Source: Pseudorhodoferax soli (GTDB lineage Bacteria > Pseudomonadota > Gammaproteobacteria > Burkholderiales > Burkholderiaceae_C). From it: a DNA stretch of 64,000 nucleotides. Positions 1 through 7,363 of this stretch are shown in pieces. The stretch covers positions 62,001 through 126,000 of the forward strand of contig NZ_QPJK01000007.1 in the NCBI RefSeq assembly GCF_003337555.1, read 5' to 3'. The translations under genes and the position numbers were made by a program. The notes under the pieces were generated by a model. It was not told where the DNA came from. It did no database searches and was given only the letters and a program-made list of their open reading frames with translations. Within the stretch, counting starts at the first letter, position 1, and each line of letters opens with the position of its first letter.

Positions 1-140
1 TGGGAGAACTGGCCCGACATGTCGGTGAGCACGCCGATACGCACGACGTTGTCCGAGATCTTGGGCTGTGCCCAGATGGAAACGGAAAAGACGGTCAAGG
101 CCAGCGCAAAGCTGGCGCGCAGCGGACAGGAAATCTTCAT
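1..140 (-). CDS. ABC transporter substrate-binding protein (branched-chain amino acid type), 5' part only
   Basis: Only the first 46 codons lie in the window; the gene runs off the left edge. The ATG at 138-140 begins a signal peptide (MKISCPLRAS start, hydrophobic core, cut near IWAQ). The mature start contains VRIGVLTDMSGQFS, the classic opening of LivK-type periplasmic receptors (Peripla_BP_6 family), which feed branched-chain-amino-acid-type ABC importers. The ligand cannot be told from this fragment; many members bind aromatic or short-chain acids. It is transcribed away from the AraC regulator at 450, and a strong palindrome lies 55 bases upstream, so that regulator may control it. Family call is fairly sure, substrate unknown. 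Confidence 0.75.
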   Translation of the reverse strand, partial: MKISCPLRASFALALTVFSVSIWAQPKISDNVVRIGVLTDMSGQFS

Positions 141-194
141 GGGGAAACCTCAACTTTCAGAGACGAGTGTGGAAAGCGCCGAGATGATCCATTA

Positions 195-228
195 ATGCAA
201 GTGACTTGCATAGTCCATCAATGCAAGT
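195..228. promoter_or_regulatory. Palindromic operator candidate plus third half-site
   Basis: ATGCAAGTGACTTGCAT at 195-211 is a perfect inverted repeat (8-base arms, one-base spacer). A third copy of the half-site ATGCAAGT follows at 221-228 as a direct repeat, 26 bases after the first. The cluster lies between the receptor gene starting at 140 (minus) and the AraC gene at 450 (plus). AraC-family proteins commonly bind pairs of direct half-sites, so this is a plausible operator for that regulator; binding is inferred only. Confidence 0.6.
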
Positions 229-449
229 GATCATTGGTGTTTTCCCGGGACGCCCCGCTTCCCATCGCGCTCTCGTCGTTTTGCGTGTGCCGTTCGCCGT
301 CGCGCTCGATGCCTAAACACCTCGCGACGGTAGAGAACGTCGCGTCTTCGATCTATCGAGATCAGGTGGATCTCTATCGAGAATGCGGCAAGGATCTTGG
401 GGGAAGAAGGCTCAGCACCTGTTCGCAGGGGCCAATTGAGGAGACGAAC

Positions 450-1334
450 ATGAATCACAGTCCATCGGTGAGGCGGACCGCAGCGGCCCACGGGTGCCAA
501 GCATCGACGCCATTGGCTCGGCATGTCGGCTGGGGTGGCTTGCCGATGAGCTTGGAACGGCTTCCGGTCGAGCAGGAGGTTGCCGGCGGCGTTTTGCCGC
601 ATGCAGCGATCGGTCTGATCCGCAGCGGAACCGGCAAGCGCTGGCTCACGACAGCCGGGCGGACGCAGGAGTTTCGAAGTGCGCCGGGCCTTATGGCCAT
701 GGGGGCGGCTGGCTTCCGTGTGGACCATGCAAGGTGCGCCGGCAAGGTAGGAGAGGTGATCCTCATCCAGCTGCCATCTGTACTCGTCAACCCTTTGCTC
801 CAGGACGATCTGCCGACGTTCGAGCTCTCCACTTGCTTGGAGCTCATCGACCCCAGCCTTTCGCACCTCATCGGCAGTCTGTGGGAACAAGCCGCAGACG
901 GTCTGCCGCTCGGAGCGATGTATTCCGAAGGCCTGACCCTCGCCCTGCTCGGCTACCTGTCGCACAAGTACTCGGCGGGCAAGAGCGGCGCCAAGAACGT
1001 GGCGAGCAAGTTTGGAAGCCGGGATCGCGCGAGACTCGAGTCTGCGATCTCGGAGAACCTCGCGGGCGACCTTCGGATCTCTACGCTCGCCCAGACCGCA
1101 TCGATGAGCGCCTACCACTTCACCCGCGTGTTCAAAGCGACTTACGGCCTCCCCGTTCACGCCTATGTGTTGGATCGAAGAATCGAGGCGGCCAGCAAGG
1201 CCCTGCGCAGGAACCCCGACCGGTCAGTCGTGGAAATCGCCGCCGACTGCGGCTTCTCGAGCCAGGCTCACTTCACGGATGTGTTCCGCAAGCGAACCGG
1301 GGCCACGCCCGCGCGGTGGCGCCGAGCAGCATGA
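450..1334 (+). CDS. AraC family transcriptional regulator
   Basis: 294-residue regulator. The last ~100 residues are a typical AraC double helix-turn-helix: ISTLAQTASMSAYHFTRVFK for the first HTH and VVEIAADCGFSSQAHFTDVF for the second, ending GATPARWR. The N-terminal ~180 residues are a divergent sensor domain I cannot assign to a ligand. The reading frame is open back to 234, but the ATG at 450 has a GAGGAG ribosome site six bases upstream and gives the usual family length, so I chose it. It diverges from the ABC receptor gene at the left edge with a palindrome between them, and probably regulates that transporter. Its end converges on the Bug receptor gene at 1511. Confidence 0.85.
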   Translation: MNHSPSVRRTAAAHGCQASTPLARHVGWGGLPMSLERLPVEQEVAGGVLPHAAIGLIRSGTGKRWLTTAGRTQEFRSAPGLMAMGAAGFRVDHARCAGKVGEVILIQLPSVLVNPLLQDDLPTFELSTCLELIDPSLSHLIGSLWEQAADGLPLGAMYSEGLTLALLGYLSHKYSAGKSGAKNVASKFGSRDRARLESAISENLAGDLRISTLAQTASMSAYHFTRVFKATYGLPVHAYVLDRRIEAASKALRRNPDRSVVEIAADCGFSSQAHFTDVFRKRTGATPARWRRAA

Positions 1335-1406
1335 TGTGGAGCTCGTTCCACCTCATGGCTCCAATCCGATGTCCCAGGCGTTCGAGCGGTTCTCAATGTT
1401 CCAGCT

Positions 1407-1439
1407 TGTCCCCCGCACCTGTGGACATCTCTGGGGACA
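1407..1439. terminator. Possible bidirectional hairpin between convergent genes
   Basis: TGTCCCC (1407-1413) pairs with GGGGACA (1433-1439) across a 19-base loop, in the 176-base gap between the convergent AraC and Bug genes. The loop holds a competing ACCTGT/ACAGGT pairing. There is no T-run, so termination is only a suggestion from position. Confidence 0.25.
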
Positions 1440-1510
1440 GGTGCTGACCCGGTTGAACATCGCGAGCATCCACGCGGCCCCGGACCGCATTGCCCGTTCT
1501 TTAGGCAGCG

Positions 1511-2488
1511 TCAGTCGACTTTGGCTCCCGAGGCCCGCACCACGGCACCCCACTTGTCGATGTCTGCGGCGAGGATGGCCGCAAACTCGGCTGCCGAGGT
1601 CGGGTACGGTTCGGCGCCCTGAGCCGCGAAGCGCTCGGCCATCTCGGGCTGCGCGAGCACCGCGTTCACATCGGCGTTGATGCGGTCCACCAGTACGCGC
1701 GGCATGTTCCGGTGTCCCATGAGGCCGAACCAGGGATTCACATCGAAGCCGGGAAGCCCGCTCTCGGCCACGGTCGGAATGCTGGCGAACGCCGGTGCGC
1801 GCCGCGCACTTGTGACCGCAATCGGCTGAAGTGCCGCGGTCTTGATCTGGCCGGCCACCGAAGGCAGGCTCGTGAACACCACGTCGATCTGGCCGCCCAG
1901 CAGGTCCTGCAGCGCCGGCGCGGCGCCTCGATAGGGCACGTGCACGAGCTCGACCTTGGCCGCGCGCGCGAACATCTCGCCGAGGAGGTGATTGACCGAG
2001 CCGTTGCCGGCCGATCCATACGTGACGCGCCGGCCGCGCGCGGCATCCGCCAGCGCCCCGGCCGTCTTGAACGACGTGCCAGCCTTGGCCACGATCACGA
2101 AGGGCACCGTGGCCAACGTGGCCACGGGCACGAAGTCGTGCCCGGGATCGAACGGCAGGTTCTTGTACAGCGCTCCGTTGATGGCCTGCGTGCCGACGTA
2201 GGTCATCAGCAGCGTGTAGCCGTCGGCCGGCGCGGCCAGCACTACCTCCATGCCGACGTTGCCGCCAGCACCCGCGCGGTTTTCCACCACTACCGGTTGG
2301 CCCCATTTTTCCGACAGCTTCTGGCCCATGATGCGCGCCAGAGCGTCCGACGCGCCGCCCGGCGTCTGTGGCACCACGATCTTCACGGGCTTCGTTGGGT
2401 AGGTCTGCGCGAGCGTGAACGCTGGCTGGCCGGCCAGGGCCAGCAGCGCGGCACAGGCCAGCGAATTCAGGAACATCTTCTTGTGCAT
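1511..2488 (-). CDS. Bug/TctC family tripartite tricarboxylate receptor
   Basis: 325-residue periplasmic binding protein. The signal peptide (MHKKMFLNSLACAALLALAG core, cut near FTLAQ) is followed by YPTKPVKIVVPQTPGGASD, the hallmark N-terminus of Bug proteins. Later motifs VVENRAGAGGN, ADGYTLL, GSVNHLLGE and VPYRGAAPAL also fit. Bug proteins bind carboxylates and small organic acids in the periplasm, sometimes for TctAB permeases, often as orphans; no permease is adjacent. The ATG at 2486-2488 was chosen because upstream codons would precede the signal peptide. It diverges from the TauD-like dioxygenase at 2701, with a perfect 16-base palindrome between, so the two may be co-regulated. Ligand unknown. 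Confidence 0.9.
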   Translation of the reverse strand: MHKKMFLNSLACAALLALAGQPAFTLAQTYPTKPVKIVVPQTPGGASDALARIMGQKLSEKWGQPVVVENRAGAGGNVGMEVVLAAPADGYTLLMTYVGTQAINGALYKNLPFDPGHDFVPVATLATVPFVIVAKAGTSFKTAGALADAARGRRVTYGSAGNGSVNHLLGEMFARAAKVELVHVPYRGAAPALQDLLGGQIDVVFTSLPSVAGQIKTAALQPIAVTSARRAPAFASIPTVAESGLPGFDVNPWFGLMGHRNMPRVLVDRINADVNAVLAQPEMAERFAAQGAEPYPTSAAEFAAILAADIDKWGAVVRASGAKVD

Positions 2489-2567
2489 GCGCACTCCACA
2501 ATCTGACAAGCGCTGCAGTAAACCAGTGGTCCGGTCTGCCTTCAATCGGGAAATCCTGGCCCAGCCG

Positions 2568-2583
2568 GTTCAGCCGGCTGAAC
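2568..2583. promoter_or_regulatory. Perfect 16-base palindrome in divergent promoter
   Basis: GTTCAGCCGGCTGAAC is a perfect palindrome in the divergent spacer between the Bug receptor (minus, start 2488) and the dioxygenase (plus, start 2701). It is a likely operator, with the IclR protein encoded at 3582 a candidate binder. The half-site GTTCAGCC is the same octamer repeated ten times at 4902-4981. Confidence 0.5.
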
Positions 2584-2700
2584 AAACTTCGGAAAGTTCG
2601 GCCAAGGGCGTTGCGCAGAGCGCCGTCGTTCCACCAGCTGAACAGGCAACAGCCACCAGCCGCTAGAGTTGCCCGCACCTCAACCTTGCTCACATCCTTC

Positions 2701-3525
2701 ATGCAAATCCAGAAGACCGCGGGCGCCCTGGGCGCTGAACTTCATGGCCTGGACCTGGCCCATGGGCTGACGCCGCAGGTCGCGGCCGAAGTCCGGCAGG
2801 CGTTGCTGGCGCACCAGGTCATCTTCATCCCGCAACAGGACTTGACGCCAGCGCAGTTCCTGCATTTCGCGCAGGCCATGGGAGAGCCCGTGGAGTACCC
2901 CTTCGTCAAGGGCCTGGAGGGCTTCCCGACCATCATCGAGGTCAAGAAGCTCGAGCACGAGAAGCACAACTTTGGTGGCGTCTGGCATTCGGACACCACC
3001 TACCTCGCCGAGCCGCCCATGGGCTCCATGCTGCTGTCACGCCAGGTGCCGCCCTATGGCGGCGACACCTTGTTCGCGAGCCAGTACGCGGCCTATGAAG
3101 CGCTGTCGGACACCATGAAGAGCCTGCTCGCCCCCCTGGTCGGCATCAGCAGCTCCGCCAAGGCCGATGTCAGCAAAACGCGCGAAGACCGCATCAAGAG
3201 CGACGGCAAGCAGGAAGCGCCCAAGGAGTACCGGGCCGAGCACCCGGTCGTGCGCACGCACCCGGAAACCGGCCGCAAGGCCTTGTTCGTCAACGTGGCG
3301 CACACGGCCGGCATCGTCGGCATGACGGACGAGGAAAGCGCGCCCCTGCTGCGCTTCCTCTTCGAACACCAGATCAAGCCGGAATTCACGTGCCGTCTCC
3401 GCTGGGAGCCCCACACCATCGCTTTCTGGGACAACCGTTGCGTGCAGCACAACCCGGTGAACGACTACCACGGCCACCGCCGGGTGATGCACCGCATCAC
3501 ACTCCAGGGTGACCGGCCGGCCTGA
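2701..3525 (+). CDS. TauD/TfdA family Fe(II)/2-oxoglutarate dioxygenase
   Basis: 274 residues, normal for the TauD/TfdA family. These enzymes hydroxylate a small acid using Fe(II), O2 and 2-oxoglutarate, as in release of sulfite from taurine or cleavage of phenoxyacetates. The iron triad is visible: WHSD (H96, D98) and the distal H250 in DNRCVQHN. R261 and R265 in RRVMHR fit the 2-oxoglutarate-binding arginines of TauD. The ATG at 2701 starts MQIQKTAG, close to the usual family N-terminus; upstream codons lack family sequence. The IclR gene follows 56 bases downstream on the same strand and a Bug receptor diverges upstream, suggesting an inducible uptake-and-oxidation unit. The substrate cannot be told. 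Confidence 0.88.
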   Translation: MQIQKTAGALGAELHGLDLAHGLTPQVAAEVRQALLAHQVIFIPQQDLTPAQFLHFAQAMGEPVEYPFVKGLEGFPTIIEVKKLEHEKHNFGGVWHSDTTYLAEPPMGSMLLSRQVPPYGGDTLFASQYAAYEALSDTMKSLLAPLVGISSSAKADVSKTREDRIKSDGKQEAPKEYRAEHPVVRTHPETGRKALFVNVAHTAGIVGMTDEESAPLLRFLFEHQIKPEFTCRLRWEPHTIAFWDNRCVQHNPVNDYHGHRRVMHRITLQGDRPA

Positions 3526-3539
3526 AGGCTAGGCGAACG

Positions 3540-3573
3540 CCGGAAGACCGTGCGATGATTTTGAATCTTCCGG
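3540..3573 (+). promoter_or_regulatory. Inverted repeat overlapping the IclR ribosome site
   Basis: CCGGAAGA (3540-3547) and TCTTCCGG (3566-3573) are perfect inverted arms with an 18-base spacer. They lie between the dioxygenase stop and the IclR start at 3582, and the right arm runs into the GGGAG ribosome site. It may be an autoregulatory operator or, in RNA, a stem limiting translation of the regulator. Confidence 0.35.
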
Positions 3574-3581
3574 GAGTGTGC

Positions 3582-4334
3582 ATGGCAGAAGGCAGGGGCG
3601 CGGTCGACCGCGTGATCGACATCTTTGAGGTCTTCCGGCACGGGCAGCGGCCACTGTCGCTGACAGAACTCGCGGCAGCTGCGCGCCTTCCCAAGAGCAG
3701 TTGCCACGTCATCGTCGGCACGCTGATCGCCCGTGGTTACCTCTACTCGCTGGAGCATCCGCGGGCGCTGTACCCAACCCAGCGTCTGCTGGACGTGGCG
3801 CACGACATCGTGGCCGGCGACCCGTTCCTCGAGCACGTGTTGCCTCGCCTCGAGGCGTTGCGCGACGCCTCGACAGAAACCGTGATCCTGGGCAAACGGC
3901 AAGGCGAACGCGTGGTGTATCTGCAGGTGCTGGACGGGCTGCACTCCATCCGCTACTCGGCCAAGCCGGGTGACCTCAAACCGCTGCATTCCAGTGCGAT
4001 TGGCAAGGCTCTGTTGGGCGCGCAGAAGGAGGTATCGCTGCATGACTGGGCTGTTGGACAGAGCTTTCCGCGCATCACGTCTGGGACGATCTGCGACCCC
4101 GAACAGCTCGTGGCCGATATCCAACGGGGCCGCAGCGCCGGCTTCTTCCAAACGCGAGGGGAGAACGTCGAGGATGTCTGGGCCGTGGCGGCGTTCTTTC
4201 GCGCCGGCCGCGAGACCATGGCAATTGGCGTGGCTGGTCCACGCCATCGGATGCAGTCGAGCATCGAATCCTGCGCGCAGCAACTGTTGACGACCTGCAA
4301 CCTGGTGTCGCGCCAGCTCGCGCAGACAAACTGA
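3582..4334 (+). CDS. IclR family transcriptional regulator
   Basis: 250 residues with the two-domain IclR layout. The N-terminal winged HTH covers about residues 6-65 (AVDRVIDIFEVF, then LSLTELAAAARLPKSSCHVI), and the C-terminal effector domain includes PLHSSAIGKALLG, the usual signature. The ATG at 3582 has GGGAG five bases upstream; an in-frame ATG at 3555 is the alternative and would overlap the inverted repeat. It follows the dioxygenase gene with a short gap and may be co-transcribed. It is the natural candidate to control the dioxygenase and the divergent Bug receptor in response to their substrate. Confidence 0.88.
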   Translation: MAEGRGAVDRVIDIFEVFRHGQRPLSLTELAAAARLPKSSCHVIVGTLIARGYLYSLEHPRALYPTQRLLDVAHDIVAGDPFLEHVLPRLEALRDASTETVILGKRQGERVVYLQVLDGLHSIRYSAKPGDLKPLHSSAIGKALLGAQKEVSLHDWAVGQSFPRITSGTICDPEQLVADIQRGRSAGFFQTRGENVEDVWAVAAFFRAGRETMAIGVAGPRHRMQSSIESCAQQLLTTCNLVSRQLAQTN

Positions 4335-5155
4335 TACCCGACTCCTGCCCTTCAAGACGGCCTCCGCTGCGCAAAGTGGGGCTCTTCGTCTCCCAACGGG
4401 AAGACATCGGAAATCCGTCCTTGCTATGAAGCGCACACCGCGACACCAGCTTGTATCGATCAGGCTCGGGTCGTTGGCAAGCCATTGTTCGACGGCTAGT
4501 TCTTGCGAGCACGTCGCTCCCACAACATGGTTGTCCACTCTCCTTTGCCCAACATTTTCACGTCCGTGCTGTCGATCGGCGGGTGCCGGCCGGGGCGCGG
4601 TTGGGACGTGTCGTGCTGGTCACGCTCGAGGTCTCCTGGCGCCAGTTCAGGGTGCGGCAGCCGGGGCACTGGCCAATCGAGCCTGGCGAGCTGCGGCAGG
4701 CTCTCGGCCAGACCTGTGGCCTATTGCGGCCCCAGGTCAGCCCTGCACTTGAACGAGAGGTGGAGCTGGATTGCGGCGTTACTGAGGACGGCTGGCCGTC
4801 GGTTCCAGCCAGTGGCCGATGCTTGCCGTTGCTGCTCCGCACACTGCCAACAATCCTCGGCGTTTGAGGGCGGGCCTGAAAATGCTCCGCGGCGTGCGAT
4901 AGTTCAGCCGTTCAGCCGTTCAGCCGTTCAGCCGTTCAGCCGTTCAGCCGTTCAGCCGTTCAGCCGTTCAGCCGTTCAGCCGTGCAGCCGTGCAGCCGTG
5001 CAGCCTTGCCCATCGCCTGAGCCTACCTTGATCCGCTGTTCCAGCAGGGACCCTGCAGGACAGATGCGGCAACGCCGTACAGGCAGCCAGTTGCCGCCGC
5101 GTCAAGTTCGCGCCCACGCGGCCAACGACCCAACGCACCACCGCGCAAGCCAGCC
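4335..5155. other. Long gene-poor stretch between regulator and sensor kinase genes
   Basis: About 820 bases without a gene I can support. Several overlapping frames are open, but none gives a recognisable family or a good ribosome site. The first ~500 bases may be decayed coding sequence. The right part holds the octamer array at 4902-5005. Confidence 0.5.
4902..5005. repeat. 13-unit octamer tandem repeat
   Basis: Ten perfect, uninterrupted copies of GTTCAGCC (4902-4981) are followed by three copies of GTGCAGCC (4982-5005), 104 bases in all. It ends 150 bases before the stop of the histidine kinase gene at 5156 (minus strand), that is, downstream of it. An eight-base unit would be prone to slipped-strand copy number change. 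The unit equals one half of the palindrome at 2568-2583. Confidence 0.97.
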
Positions 5156-6589
5156 TCATCGGACGTGACGCGCGCGGGCAGTCGGCAGAACAAGTTCCGC
5201 GCACGTGCCTTCGCCGAGACGAGAGCTCAGCTTGAAGGTGCCCCCCGCACAGGCCGCGATTGCGCTCACGATGGAGAGGCCGAGTCCAGCACCTCCCGGG
5301 CTCTTGCGCCAGAAGCGCTGGGGCGCGCTCGCGCAGTCCTCCACGCTCATGCCAGGCCCCTGGTCAATGACCGAGACGCGCACGACTCCGCCATCGCCGT
5401 GGACGATGTCGCAACGCACCACCGTCGTCTCGGGTGCCACCCGAAGCGCGTTGTCCAGCAGGTTGCGCACTGCGCTCACGACCAAGGCATGGGGTAGCCC
5501 GACGCAGATCTCGCCCGCGGCTTCCGACAGCGCAACGCGGGCCGTGCCGGGCAGGTCAGTACTGGCTTCAGTGACGGCCTGTCGAGCAGCGAGGTTCACC
5601 TGCGCCGCATGGCCCGCGCCATTCTGGGCATCCCCTTCGAGTCTCGCGAGCAGCAACAACTGGTCAAGCATCGCTTCCAGTCTGTGAACGCCCTGCTCCG
5701 CCTGGCCCACTGCGGCCCGTGCCACCAGCCGCTCGTCCTTGGCGTCGGCGAGGCGCATCACCTGCAGGTGGGTCTTGACCGCGGTGAGCGGGGTCCTCAG
5801 TTCATGGGCCGCGTCATCGGTGAACCGTCGCTCCCTGGCGATGGCCCCGCGCACGCGGGCCAATAGGCTGTCGATCGTCTCGACGAGCGGCTGCAACTCC
5901 GGAGGGCCGCTGAACGGCTCATTGAGAAGCGGAGCATCGTCGTCCGCATGCCGACTACCGAGCACACGCCGAACGCTTTCCAGTGGCGCCAGGCCGCGGC
6001 CGATGCCGAACCACAGCAAGCCGAGGCTGGCAACCAGTGCGACAGCAAACGGAATGGCCGCAGTCAGCGCGACGTCGCGAAGCAGTCCGTCGCGCACGTC
6101 CATCCTGTCGGCTGTTGCCACCCGAACATTGCCCTGCTCCAGAACGAAGGTGCGCCACTGCACGCCACTGTAGGTTCGCATGCTGTAGCCCGGTCGCGCT
6201 TCGTCGAACCCCGGACTGCCGGCAGTCTTGGCAACAGCGCGCATGGTCATCTCCCCGCGCAACACGCTCACCTCGCAGGCGATTCCGTCGCGAGCCGCCA
6301 CCTGCAGCAGCGAATCGTTGTGCCCACTCCCACCGGTCGCCGCTGGCGCCGATCGCGCGATGAGCCCCGCGACCATCCGAGCCGACGCGGCAAGCTTCGC
6401 ATCCAGCGCTGCCTGCAATTCGTTGCGCACGTCGATGAACATCCACAGCGCAACGCTGCTCCACAGGCCAATCAAGGACAGCCCGATGGTAAGAAGCAGG
6501 CGCGCGCGCAGGCTCAAACTCGAAGTGTTCCCAGAGCCGTGGCGTCCGGCAATCCGCGCCGACGGTACTGACCCGCAGCGTTCAGCCAT
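5156..6589 (-). CDS. Two-component sensor histidine kinase, DsbS-like
   Basis: 477-residue inner-membrane kinase. Transmembrane helices lie at about residues 31-52 and 173-197, bracketing a ~120-residue periplasmic sensor region. A HAMP-like linker leads to the HisKA phospho-acceptor H262 in FTDDAAHELRTPL, then the N-box RNLLDNALR and the ATP-lid motifs VIDQGPGMS and GGAGLGLS. The ATG at 6587-6589 overlaps the end of the response regulator gene by 8 bases, so the pair is translationally coupled. Its context, beside a regulator and divergent from dsbD and dsbG, matches the DsbRS system of Pseudomonas, which I recall responds to copper and thiol damage. The signal here is inferred from that parallel. 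Confidence 0.85.
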   Translation of the reverse strand: MAERCGSVPSARIAGRHGSGNTSSLSLRARLLLTIGLSLIGLWSSVALWMFIDVRNELQAALDAKLAASARMVAGLIARSAPAATGGSGHNDSLLQVAARDGIACEVSVLRGEMTMRAVAKTAGSPGFDEARPGYSMRTYSGVQWRTFVLEQGNVRVATADRMDVRDGLLRDVALTAAIPFAVALVASLGLLWFGIGRGLAPLESVRRVLGSRHADDDAPLLNEPFSGPPELQPLVETIDSLLARVRGAIARERRFTDDAAHELRTPLTAVKTHLQVMRLADAKDERLVARAAVGQAEQGVHRLEAMLDQLLLLARLEGDAQNGAGHAAQVNLAARQAVTEASTDLPGTARVALSEAAGEICVGLPHALVVSAVRNLLDNALRVAPETTVVRCDIVHGDGGVVRVSVIDQGPGMSVEDCASAPQRFWRKSPGGAGLGLSIVSAIAACAGGTFKLSSRLGEGTCAELVLPTARARHVR

Positions 6590-7250
6590 GTCCCGCAGGC
6601 CCGAGACGGTAGCCGAGGCCGCGGACTGTGGTGACGATGCCAGACCCAAGCTTGCGCCGCAAATGGTGGATGTGCACGTTCAGCGCGTTGCTCTCCAGTT
6701 CCTCATTGAGGCCGTAGAGCCTGTAGTGCAGCTGCCCTGCGCTCAGGATCTGGTTCGGCTGCGACAACAGGGCCTGGAGCAGTGCAAGCTCGCGGCGAGA
6801 CAGGGCGACAGCAAGGCCCCCGAGTTTCACCTCGCCTGTCGAAGCTTTGTACGAGAGGTCGCCATGGACGGCCAAGTCCGCGCTCTTCCCAGCGGATCTG
6901 CGAATGAGAGCATGCAGGCGCGCGACCAGTTCGCCCAGGTCGAACGGCTTGATCATGTAGTCGTCCGCTCCACCCATCAACCCCTCGATGCGGTGATGGA
7001 CTGCGTCCCGCGCCGTCAGGACAAGAACAGGCGTATCGCGCCTCTGCGCGCGCCACCGCCCAAGCAGCGATAGCCCATCTTCGTCTGGAAGGGTCAGGTC
7101 AAGGATGCAGATCTCAAAGTGGCCTGCCCGCATCGCTGCGTCGGCTGCGGCGCCCGTACCGGCGCGCATGGAATCGAAGCCGTGCAGCCTCAGACCCGCA
7201 AGCAGCCCGCTGGCCACCAGGTCATCGTCCTCAACCAACAAAACGCGCAC
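6582..7250 (-). CDS. OmpR/PhoB family response regulator, DsbR-like
   Basis: 222 residues: a receiver domain (acidic pocket EDDD near residues 7-10, phospho-acceptor D51 in ILDLTLP, conserved Lys in MIKPFD) followed by an OmpR-type winged HTH ending in the usual VRGLGYRL. A GTG start at 7248-7250 is preferred: AAGGAG stands four bases upstream, and VRVLLVEDD is where receivers normally begin. A longer ATG version from 7277 would place the ribosome site inside the gene. It is the first gene of the pair with the kinase and diverges from dsbD. An 11-base-period direct repeat in the spacer suits binding by this class. Confidence 0.88.
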   Translation of the reverse strand: MRVLLVEDDDLVASGLLAGLRLHGFDSMRAGTGAAADAAMRAGHFEICILDLTLPDEDGLSLLGRWRAQRRDTPVLVLTARDAVHHRIEGLMGGADDYMIKPFDLGELVARLHALIRRSAGKSADLAVHGDLSYKASTGEVKLGGLAVALSRRELALLQALLSQPNQILSAGQLHYRLYGLNEELESNALNVHIHHLRRKLGSGIVTTVRGLGYRLGPAGHG

Positions 7251-7300
7251 GGATCTCCTTCTCTTGGGGCGCCGCAATATGCCACAGCAGCCGCAGGGCC

Positions 7301-7316
7301 GTTAACGCCCAGTTAA
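7301..7316. promoter_or_regulatory. Direct repeat typical of OmpR-family binding boxes
   Basis: GTTAA at 7301-7305 recurs at 7312-7316, an 11-base period (one helical turn), in the spacer between the divergent response regulator (start 7250) and dsbD (start 7364). OmpR/PhoB-type regulators bind tandem repeats with this spacing. It is the best candidate site for the adjacent regulator. Confidence 0.45.
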
Positions 7317-7363
7317 TCGGCGCGCTGCACAGTAGCCGCCGTCCTAGCCGCCCCGTTGTCTAA

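Noticed and set aside
4451-4867. Possible transposase-like remnant in the 4.4-4.9 kb stretch
   Set aside because: No DDE or other transposase motif could be recognised and no terminal inverted repeats were seen.
4902-5005. Octamer array as a CRISPR array
   Set aside because: Units are directly adjacent eight-base repeats with no spacers; no cas genes are near.
6580-6587. Single GTTCAGCC at the response regulator/kinase junction as another operator half-site
   Set aside because: An isolated eight-base match inside coding sequence is expected by chance in 64 kb.
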